Of a stretch of 17,154 nt of DNA, positions 1 through 5,775 are shown one piece after another. Source of the DNA: Clostridiales bacterium. GTDB taxonomy: Bacteria; Bacillota; Clostridia; Lachnospirales; Lachnospiraceae. Below the pieces are notes generated by a model. The model searched no databases, was not told where the DNA came from, and saw only the letters and a list, made by a program, of their open reading frames with translations. The stretch spans positions 1-17,154 of the forward strand of contig JAJPYU010000129.1 of NCBI GenBank assembly GCA_021204765.1, written 5' to 3'. How positions within the stretch are numbered: the first letter of the stretch is position 1; each line of letters opens with the position of its first letter. Both the position numbers and the translations under genes were made by a program.

Positions 1-71
1 GGATTAGAAGCACTAACATGTCTATTGGGATTGAAAATGTTTGAAAATATGTTGAATCGGGGTGATGAGAT

Positions 72-1556
72 ATGAGGAAAAAGTTTATTGTACTTGCGGT
101 AATTATGGCTCTTACTATGGTATTTTCGCTGGTCGGATGCGGCAGCAGCGATACAGAAGGCGCATCTGCTTCCGGGGGAACTGATGCGGAGGTATCCGCG
201 GCTGAGACTGAGGAGCTTTCGGCAGAGCCTGAAGAGGATTATGAGGATATCGAGGATGAAGAGGTCGAGGCGGAGCTTTTTGAAGATTTTGACCTGGCGA
301 CGCCCTCCGTCAACGGAGCTCTCCATGTGGATGGTACCCAGCTGGTTGATGAGAACGGAGACCCGGTGCAGCTTCGGGGCATTTCCAGCCACGGCCTGGC
401 CTGGTTTCCGGAGTATATCAATTCCGACTGCATGGCAGACCTGCATGCCTGGGGCGCCAATGTCTTCCGCCTGGCCATGTACACAGCTGAGTCCGGCGGT
501 TACTGTACTGACGGAGATCAGGAGGCTTTAAAGGAGCTGGTAAAAGAGGGAGTGGAGTATGCCACTGATGAGGACATGTATGTCATAGTGGACTGGCACA
601 TTCTCTCTGAGGGCACTCCGACTACCTATCAGTCCGAGGCTGAGGAATTCTTTGATGAGATGTCAGCTGAGTTCGCGGATCATAATAATGTTCTGTATGA
701 GATCTGCAACGAGCCAAACGGCAGCGCCGACTGGGACACTATCAAAGCTTATGCTGAGGATATAATCCCTATTATCCGTGCCAATTCTCCCAATGCGGTG
801 ATCATCGTGGGCACTCCTACCTGGTCACAGGAGGTGGATAAAGCGGCGGCTGATCCCATCACTGATTATGATAATATCATGTACACCCTTCATTTCTATG
901 CGGCCACCCACAAGGATGATCTGAGAAATAAAATGGAGGCGGCAATTAATGACGGCCTGCCCATCTTCGTCACCGAGTTCGGTATCTGCGACGCCAGCGG
1001 CAATGGGACTATAGACGAGGAATCTGCCGATGCCTGGGTGGAGCTGATGGATAAGTATAACGTCAGCTACGTCATGTGGAACCTCTCAAATAAGGACGAG
1101 TCTTCGTCCATCATTGACAGCAGCGTGACAAAGACTTTCGGCTTCACCGTGGACGACTTAAGCCATTCCGGACGTTGGATATACAGCCTTCTTCAATCCG
1201 AAATGAGCGGACAGCCTTACGAACTGCCTGAGATGGAGGAGGAGACAGAGGATGACAGTGCCTACGCCGCTGAGGCCAGCAACGGCATGACAGTCACCAA
1301 ATCCCTCACCAACAGCTGGGAGGATAACGGCACCCAGGTCTATATGTACGACATCACCGTAACGAACAGTTCCGGTGCGGCAGTGACCTCCTGGACAGTT
1401 AATATCGACTTCGACAGCGATGTCACTATTTCCGATGGCTGGAACTGCACGTATTCTGTCAGCGGCAAGACCCTGACCTTAAGCTCCGTGGACTATAACG
1501 GAGCCCTGGATGACGGAGAATCCGCTGAAGGTATAGGAGTGATTGTCTCTTATTAA
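72..1556 (+). CDS. Lipoprotein GH5 endoglucanase (cellulase) with C-terminal CBM2-like module
   Basis: This is a secreted, lipid-anchored beta-1,4-glucanase that would cut cellulose or related beta-glucans at the cell surface. Residues 1-23 form a lipoprotein signal peptide: basic MRKK, a hydrophobic core and the lipobox LVGC with Cys23 as the lipidated residue. Residues 24-75 are an acidic, Ser/Glu/Asp-rich linker. The GH5 barrel covers about 80-380: LRGISSHG near 101, the acid/base Glu214 in ICNEPNG and the nucleophile Glu302 in VTEFG; the overall pattern resembles subfamily GH5_2. A second acidic linker leads to residues 400-494, which resemble CBM2 (SGWxxxY-like and YNGxLxxGES patterns), so the protein can probably hold on to crystalline cellulose. 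A GGGGTGATGAG stretch at 59-69 is the likely RBS. A weak TTGGGA/TATGTT pair (25-30, 48-53; 17-bp spacing) is the only promoter candidate upstream. The family call is firm; the exact substrate is inferred. Confidence 0.93.
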   Translation: MRKKFIVLAVIMALTMVFSLVGCGSSDTEGASASGGTDAEVSAAETEELSAEPEEDYEDIEDEEVEAELFEDFDLATPSVNGALHVDGTQLVDENGDPVQLRGISSHGLAWFPEYINSDCMADLHAWGANVFRLAMYTAESGGYCTDGDQEALKELVKEGVEYATDEDMYVIVDWHILSEGTPTTYQSEAEEFFDEMSAEFADHNNVLYEICNEPNGSADWDTIKAYAEDIIPIIRANSPNAVIIVGTPTWSQEVDKAAADPITDYDNIMYTLHFYAATHKDDLRNKMEAAINDGLPIFVTEFGICDASGNGTIDEESADAWVELMDKYNVSYVMWNLSNKDESSSIIDSSVTKTFGFTVDDLSHSGRWIYSLLQSEMSGQPYELPEMEEETEDDSAYAAEASNGMTVTKSLTNSWEDNGTQVYMYDITVTNSSGAAVTSWTVNIDFDSDVTISDGWNCTYSVSGKTLTLSSVDYNGALDDGESAEGIGVIVSY

Positions 1557-1567
1557 TTTATCTGTCG

Positions 1568-1596
1568 TTGACTTTTTTGCGTTGAAGTGATAAAAT
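1568..1596 (+). promoter_or_regulatory. Sigma-A promoter for the ABC importer operon
   Basis: The -35 box TTGACT lies at 1568-1573 and the -10 box TAAAAT at 1591-1596, separated by exactly 17 bp. Each box differs from consensus at one position. A start near 1602-1604 would give a leader of about 70 nt before the binding-protein ATG at 1672. The promoter sits immediately after the cellulase stop codon, so the importer can be transcribed independently of the cellulase. Confidence 0.75.
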
Positions 1597-1603
1597 CCCA
1601 AAT

Positions 1604-1641
1604 GGTGCGTGTCGATGACTTACAAATTTTTTCGGCACACC
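1604..1641 (+). other. 5'-end stem-loop in the importer leader
   Basis: GGTG (1604-1607) pairs with CACC (1638-1641), and TGTCG (1610-1614) pairs with CGGCA (1633-1637) with one G-U pair. A 2-nt bulge separates the two stems and the loop is about 18 nt. The structure starts at the transcription start predicted from the promoter just upstream. It could protect the mRNA 5' end or be a small regulatory leader. I do not recognise a known riboswitch or a T-box. Confidence 0.35.
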
Positions 1642-1671
1642 CCAAATCACAAAAGAAAAGAGGAAGATGAA

Positions 1672-2745
1672 ATGAAGATGAAAAAGGTATTAGCAATTGC
1701 TCTGACCGCAGGTCTCTGCCTGAGCCTGGCAGCATGCGGCAGCAGCTCATCCGATGCGGACACCGCAGCTGATGAGAGCTCCGCAGCGGCTGAGACGGAA
1801 GAATTAAGCGCTGAGCCTGAGGAAGAGGAGACAGAGGAAGCTGACACAGAGGAAGCCACAGATGCTACTTATGTCGTAGGCATCTGCCAGCAGATGGAGC
1901 ATGAGGCTCTGGACGCAGCTACCCAGGGCTTTGAGGATGCTTTGGCTGAGGAGCTGGGCGACGCCGTGACTTTCGATGAGCAGAACGCTCAGGGCGACTC
2001 CGCCACCTGCGCCACCATCGTAAACAGCTTCGTGAGTAACGACTATGACCTGATCCTGGCAAACGGCACCACCGCTCTCCAGGCTGCACAGGCCGGTACT
2101 GACACCATCCCAGTCCTGGGCACATCCATCACTGCTTATGATGTTGCTTTAGGCCTTGATGACTATGACGGCACTGTGGGAGGAAATATCTCCGGCACTT
2201 CTGACCTGGCTCCCCTTGATGAGCAGGCCAACCTCTTTGCTGAGGTACTTCCCGATGCACAGAATATCGGTCTGCTGTACTGCACAGCTGAGGCCAACTC
2301 CATTTACCAGGTAGACACCGTCGAGGCTTATCTGGAGGACATGGGTCTTACCGTCACCCAGTACGGCTTCTCCGATTCCAACGATCTGGCAAGCGTTGTC
2401 ACCACCGCCTGCAGTGAGTGTGATGCACTTTACATCCCCACCGACAACACAGCGGCCGCCAACACTGAGCTGATCAACAACATCGCTGAGCCCGCCGGTA
2501 TCCCTATCATCGCCGGTGAGGAAGGCATCTGCAGTGGCTGCGGTATCGTCACCCTTTCCATCAGCTACTATGACCTGGGATACACCACCGGTCAGATGGC
2601 TGCACAGATCCTGACAGGCGAGGCTGACATTTCCGAGATGCCTATTGAGTATGCGCCAAATGTTACCAAAGAATATGACGCTGACCGCTGCGATACTCTG
2701 GGAATTACAGTATCCGATGAGTTCACTGCCATAGAGTCTGAGTAA
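1672..2745 (+). CDS. ABC importer substrate-binding lipoprotein (ABC_sub_bind / COG2984; probable aromatic amino acid)
   Basis: This is the extracellular solute-binding lipoprotein of the importer encoded by the next two genes. From the ATG at 1672, residues 1-22 are a lipoprotein signal peptide with lipobox LAAC (Cys22). An acidic Ala/Glu/Thr linker reaches to about residue 65, followed by the periplasmic-binding-protein fold of the ABC_sub_bind family (TYVVGICQQMEHEALD near its start, then PVLGTSITAYDVA, IGLLYCTAEANS, ALYIPTDNTAAAN and IPIIAGEEG). Characterised relatives are the TrpX-type proteins of streptococci and the tyrosine-binding CD0873 of Clostridioides difficile, so tryptophan or tyrosine is the best guess; the ligand itself is inference. 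The start was chosen over an in-frame GTG at 1609 because AGGAAG (1661-1666) is well placed and the signal peptide begins there. The length of 357 residues suits the family plus its long linker. Confidence 0.9.
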   Translation: MKMKKVLAIALTAGLCLSLAACGSSSSDADTAADESSAAAETEELSAEPEEEETEEADTEEATDATYVVGICQQMEHEALDAATQGFEDALAEELGDAVTFDEQNAQGDSATCATIVNSFVSNDYDLILANGTTALQAAQAGTDTIPVLGTSITAYDVALGLDDYDGTVGGNISGTSDLAPLDEQANLFAEVLPDAQNIGLLYCTAEANSIYQVDTVEAYLEDMGLTVTQYGFSDSNDLASVVTTACSECDALYIPTDNTAAANTELINNIAEPAGIPIIAGEEGICSGCGIVTLSISYYDLGYTTGQMAAQILTGEADISEMPIEYAPNVTKEYDADRCDTLGITVSDEFTAIESE

Positions 2746-2762
2746 AACTTAATGAGATAATT

Positions 2763-2800
2763 GGCAGCGAGATTGGCCTGGCCGGTCTCGCTGTCCTTTT
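2763..2800 (+). terminator. Intercistronic hairpin, weak terminator or processing site
   Basis: CAGCGAGA (2765-2772) pairs perfectly with TCTCGCTG (2786-2793). GG at 2763-2764 extends the stem using one G-U pair, and an inner TTGG/CCGG part could pair further. Only four T residues follow (2797-2800). Its place between the binding protein and the permease fits a partial terminator or a 3'-stabilising stem that keeps binding-protein mRNA more abundant than permease mRNA, as is usual in such operons. Full termination is unlikely because the permease has no promoter of its own that I can see. Confidence 0.55.
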
Positions 2801-2829
2801 CCTAAAACAGGAAGATTTGAGGAAAGATC

Positions 2830-3747
2830 ATGAGTATCATAAGTCTTGTAAATGCCCTGCCGGGGGCTGTGGCCCAGGGTCTGATCTGGGGCATCATGGC
2901 CATCGGCGTATACATTACCTTCCGCATACTTGACATCGCGGATCTGTCAGTGGACGGCAGCTTCTGTACCGGCGCGGCGGTGTGCGTCATGATGATGCAG
3001 GCCGGCTGCAGCGTGGGAGTCTCCATGGTCTGCGCATTCTTAGCGGGCATGGCGGCAGGCCTGGCCACAGGCGTCTTCCACGTGTTCTTCGGTATCCCGG
3101 CTATTCTCGCCGGTATCTTAACCCAATTGGGTTTATATTCAGTGAACTTGAAAATAATGGGAAAATCCAATCAGGCTATAAATGTAGATAAATATAACCT
3201 GCTGGTTTCCCTCCGATATATCAAAAATGTTGCCTGGTTTCGAAATACCATCCTTATTGTGGCGGTGATAATCGTGGTGATAATCGCCGTGCTCTACTGG
3301 TTTTTCGGGACGGAGCTGGGCTGCTCCCTGAGGGCTACAGGCTGCAATGAGCAGATGGCCAGGGCCGAGGGGATCAACACCGGCTTCTGCCGCATCCTGG
3401 GACTTATGGTCTCCAACGGACTGGTGGCATTCTCCGGCTGCCTATTAGGACAGTATCAGGGCTTTTCCGATGTAAATATGGGCCGCGGCGCCATCGTCAT
3501 CGGCCTGGCGGCAGTCATCATCGGCGAGGCCATCTTCGGGAAGATCTTCAGGAATTTCTGGTCGACCCTGCTGGCTGTGGCTTTTGGGGCCGTGATCTAC
3601 TACATAGTCGTCCAGTTCGTCATCTGGATGGGCATAGATACCGATCTGTTAAAGCTTTTGTCGGCTCTGGTCGTGGCGATCTTCCTGGGCATCCCTTACT
3701 GGAAGAGCAAGATATCCCCGAAGCTGGCGAGGAAGGGAGGTGCCTGA
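2830..3747 (+). CDS. ABC importer permease (BPD_transp_2 / COG4120)
   Basis: This is the integral membrane subunit that forms the translocation channel for the solute delivered by the upstream lipoprotein. The 305-residue protein is almost wholly hydrophobic, with about eight or nine membrane segments. The opening resembles the branched-chain-amino-acid-type permeases (PGAVAQGLIWGIMAIGVYIT, then LDIADLSVDGSF). The cytoplasmic coupling loop that meets the ATPase is probably LRATGCNEQMARAEGI (about residues 168-185). Conserved glycine-rich helices follow (MGRGAIVIGLAAVIIGEAI). The start ATG has an AGGAAAG RBS about 8 nt upstream. The gene ends one base before the ATPase start codon, so the two are probably translationally coupled. 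The family call is secure; the substrate follows only from the operon. Confidence 0.92.
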   Translation: MSIISLVNALPGAVAQGLIWGIMAIGVYITFRILDIADLSVDGSFCTGAAVCVMMMQAGCSVGVSMVCAFLAGMAAGLATGVFHVFFGIPAILAGILTQLGLYSVNLKIMGKSNQAINVDKYNLLVSLRYIKNVAWFRNTILIVAVIIVVIIAVLYWFFGTELGCSLRATGCNEQMARAEGINTGFCRILGLMVSNGLVAFSGCLLGQYQGFSDVNMGRGAIVIGLAAVIIGEAIFGKIFRNFWSTLLAVAFGAVIYYIVVQFVIWMGIDTDLLKLLSALVVAIFLGIPYWKSKISPKLARKGGA

Positions 3748-3748
3748 T

Positions 3749-4543
3749 ATGCTGGAGATAAAAAACATCAAAAAGACTTTCAATCCGGGCACTGTAAATG
3801 AGAAGACGGCCTTAAAGGGCGTGAGCCTGACCTTAGAAGAAGGGGATTTTGTCACTGTCATAGGAGGAAACGGCGCCGGCAAGTCCACCATGCTCAATGC
3901 TATAGCCGGAGTCTGGCCTGTGGATGAGGGACAGATAATAATCGATGGCAAGGACGTCACCAAGCTGCCGGAGCACAAGAGAGCCGCATATCTGGGACGG
4001 GTGTTCCAGGATCCCATGACGGGGACGGCTGCCACCATGGGTATAGATGAGAATTTGGCTCTGGCGAGACGCAGGGGACAGTCGCGGACCCTGCGGCGCG
4101 GCATAAAGCGCAGCGAGAGAGAAGAGTACCATGAGCTTCTCGCCACTCTGGGATTGGGTCTGGAAGACAGGATGACCTCCAAGGTGGGTCTGCTCTCCGG
4201 AGGGCAGAGGCAGGCGCTGACACTTCTTATGGCTTCCCTTAAGAAGCCGAAGCTTTTACTCCTGGATGAGCACACTGCGGCCCTGGATCCCAAGACGGCT
4301 GCCATAGTGCTGGAGGCCACGGAGAGGATAGTGAACAGGGATCATCTGACGACGCTTATGATCACACATAATATGCGGGATGCCATCGCACACGGGAACC
4401 GGCTCATCATGATGTCCGAGGGAGAGATCATCCTGGACATACGCGGCGAGGAGAAAGCGAAGCTGACGGTGACTGATCTGCTGAAGAAGTTCGAGGAGGT
4501 CGCGGGCAAAGAATTCGCCAACGATAAAGCTATCTTGGGCTAA
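3749..4543 (+). CDS. ABC importer ATP-binding protein (COG1101)
   Basis: This is the cytoplasmic ATPase that powers the importer. In the 264-residue form the Walker A GGNGAGKST is at 39-47, the Q-loop FQDP near 86-89, the signature LSGGQ at 149-153, Walker B with the catalytic Glu in LLLLDEHTAALD ending at 180, and the H-loop in ITHNM further on. DEHTAALDP, rather than the common DEPTxxLDP, is typical of the ATPases that partner ABC_sub_bind proteins. A GTG at 3740 would extend the frame by three codons, but it lies inside the ribosome binding site AGGGAGG (3734-3740). The ATG at 3749 has ideal 8-nt spacing and follows the permease stop after one base. The 3' end overlaps the convergent larE gene by 14 bp. 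Confidence 0.94.
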   Translation: MLEIKNIKKTFNPGTVNEKTALKGVSLTLEEGDFVTVIGGNGAGKSTMLNAIAGVWPVDEGQIIIDGKDVTKLPEHKRAAYLGRVFQDPMTGTAATMGIDENLALARRRGQSRTLRRGIKRSEREEYHELLATLGLGLEDRMTSKVGLLSGGQRQALTLLMASLKKPKLLLLDEHTAALDPKTAAIVLEATERIVNRDHLTTLMITHNMRDAIAHGNRLIMMSEGEIILDIRGEEKAKLTVTDLLKKFEEVAGKEFANDKAILG

Positions 4544-5276
4544 GGTCCAGGTATACTTCAGCGAAGTATGGAGTCAGCGCAGCCAGGATCTCCTCCCGTC
4601 TGTCCAGGACCAGCGGAAGCTGGGATTCTCTTGTCTGGATCCGGGCGGAGTCTGATGAGAGACAGCGGACGCGGAAATCAATGAAGTCAAGTTTGGATAG
4701 GGCAGTCTCTGACTGCTCTATTTTATTGAGCATTTTTGAGGTGATCATAGTGTCTGTGGGAATGCGTGTCGCAAGGCAGGAGTAGGAGGGCTTATCCGCC
4801 GTGAAGAGACCCAGGCGGGCTGAGTCAATGCGGATTTTGTTTTTGGTCAGGCCGCAGAGGCGCAGTGGTGAGAGTATGCCCATTTCGGACAGTGCCCGCA
4901 TGCCGGGGCGGGTGGCCGCGTCGTCGGAGGCGTTGGTGCCGTCGGCGACCTCGTCATATCCCAGGGTGCCGGCGGTCTCGATTATCTGAGTGAAGAGAGC
5001 TCTCTTGCAGTGATAGCAGCGGTCGGCAGGGTTCGCGGCGATGACCGGATCCGTGAGAATATCGTATTCCACAACAGTCAGGGGGATGTCGTACTCCCCG
5101 CAGAAGCGCCGGGCATCATCCAGCTCAAACCGGGGCTGGAAGGGAGTCTTTACATATATGGCTGTCACGCCTGCACCGCAGACCTTCGCCATGTACAGAA
5201 GGTATGCGGAATCAGTCCCTCCCGAGAAAGCGACGGCGATCTTTTTGTGTTCTTCAAAGAAGTTTTCTAAAGTCAT
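4530..5276 (-). CDS. larE: LarE-type ATP-dependent sulfurtransferase (PP-loop family)
   Basis: LarE proteins adenylate and then sulfurate pyridinium-3,5-biscarboxylic acid mononucleotide, a step in making the nickel-pincer cofactor of lactate racemase and related enzymes. In these 248 residues the PP-loop SGGTDS is at 18-23, NPADRCYHCK at 82-91, DGTNASDD near 112-119, RPG near 123 and SPL near 136. Cys167 in SYSCLATRIP is at the position where the sacrificial cysteine is usually found (assignment from memory of the family). No larA, larB or larC is present in the window, so this is an orphan copy; a different sulfur-transfer substrate cannot be excluded. On the minus strand it follows yerC by 44 bp, and the two probably form one operon. 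AAGGG about 11 nt upstream of the ATG is the likely RBS. The family is firm; the cofactor role here is inference. Confidence 0.85.
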   Translation of the reverse strand: MTLENFFEEHKKIAVAFSGGTDSAYLLYMAKVCGAGVTAIYVKTPFQPRFELDDARRFCGEYDIPLTVVEYDILTDPVIAANPADRCYHCKRALFTQIIETAGTLGYDEVADGTNASDDAATRPGMRALSEMGILSPLRLCGLTKNKIRIDSARLGLFTADKPSYSCLATRIPTDTMITSKMLNKIEQSETALSKLDFIDFRVRCLSSDSARIQTRESQLPLVLDRREEILAALTPYFAEVYLDLSPR

Positions 5277-5320
5277 AAATTGAATTTCCCTTTAGAATTT
5301 GGTGGTGCTCCGGTGCTCAC

Positions 5321-5617
5321 TTAACTGTCCTGATCCGGACACCGCTCGAAGACAAGGTCGTATCCGTCATTTCCGTAGTTCAGTGACCGGTTTACCCTGC
5401 TGATGGTGGCCGTAGATGCGCCTGTGGCCTCAGCAATGTCCAGATAGGTTCGATGCTGGCGCAGCATCCTTGCCACCTCATATCTCTGGGAGAGGGAGAG
5501 TATCTCGTTAACTGTGCACACATCCTCAAAGAAGCGATAGCATTCCTCCAAATCATTAAGGCTTAGGATCGCCTGGAAGAGATGGTCGACTGCCCCTGTC
5601 CTGATTTTGTCATTCAT
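5321..5617 (-). CDS. yerC: YerC/YecD TrpR-family DNA-binding regulator
   Basis: This is a small (98-residue) all-helical protein of the TrpR fold, of the Firmicute YerC/YecD subgroup whose targets are largely uncharacterised. Residues 35-57 (TVNEILSLSQRYEVARMLRQ region) match the conserved TrpR core, and residues 58-78 (YLDIAEATGASTATISRVNR) are the helix-turn-helix with the recognition helix at STATISRVNRSL. The start at 5617 was chosen over an upstream GTG at 5665 because AGGAGG (plus-strand 5627-5632) lies 9 nt before it and homologues begin near MND. It is the first gene of a probable yerC-larE unit, driven by the promoter just upstream that carries a dyad possibly used for autoregulation. 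A TrpR-type regulator close to a probable aromatic amino acid importer is suggestive, but this subgroup is not known to need tryptophan. Confidence 0.88.
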   Translation of the reverse strand: MNDKIRTGAVDHLFQAILSLNDLEECYRFFEDVCTVNEILSLSQRYEVARMLRQHRTYLDIAEATGASTATISRVNRSLNYGNDGYDLVFERCPDQDS

Positions 5618-5655
5618 AAATAAATACCTCCTGCGATCAATTTTCGCACGGTGAT

Positions 5656-5673
5656 ATTTTAACACAGTAAAAT
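5656..5673. promoter_or_regulatory. Possible operator dyad over the yerC -10 region
   Basis: ATTTTA (5656-5661) and TAAAAT (5668-5673) are exact inverted copies separated by six bases (ACACAG). The left half is also the minus-strand -10 box, so a dimeric protein bound here would block yerC transcription. YerC itself is the obvious candidate, as TrpR-family dimers bind dyads. The AT-rich sequence makes chance occurrence quite possible. Confidence 0.35.
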
Positions 5674-5684
5674 CTTAAAGTAAA
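5656..5684 (-). promoter_or_regulatory. Promoter for yerC-larE
   Basis: Read on the minus strand, the -35 box TTTACT (plus coordinates 5679-5684) and the -10 box TAAAAT (5656-5661) are 17 bp apart. This puts the start about 30 nt upstream of the yerC ATG and leaves room for its AGGAGG. It points away from the glgA promoter, with 20 bp between the two -35 boxes. Confidence 0.6.
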
Positions 5685-5704
5685 GGGGCGCAAGTATCTT
5701 TCCC

Positions 5705-5733
5705 TTGACCAAAAGGAACCCGACTTGTATAAT
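5705..5733 (+). promoter_or_regulatory. Sigma-A promoter for glgA
   Basis: The -35 box TTGACC is at 5705-5710 and a perfect -10 box TATAAT is at 5728-5733, with 17-bp spacing. Predicted initiation near 5740 gives a leader of about 36 nt, AT-rich, ending in the glgA RBS AGAGGAG (5761-5767). It is one of the two best promoters in the window, so glgA is probably expressed strongly under some condition. Confidence 0.8.
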
Positions 5734-5775
5734 TAGACCGTATGGGTTATTTTTATTTTAAGAGGAGTTTACTAT

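Noticed and set aside
1609..1671. Upstream GTG extension of the binding protein
   Set aside because: It would place 21 polar residues before a complete lipoprotein signal peptide, and the RBS fits ATG 1672.
3136..3215. An A+T-rich patch in the permease gene that might mark inserted or foreign DNA
   Set aside because: The reading frame and family pattern run straight through, and the patch encodes a Lys/Asn/Ile-rich loop that explains the composition.
3649..4320. A 223-codon minus-strand frame over the permease end and ATPase
   Set aside because: It is Ser/Pro/Arg-rich without any domain and is fully explained by the well-conserved plus-strand ATPase.
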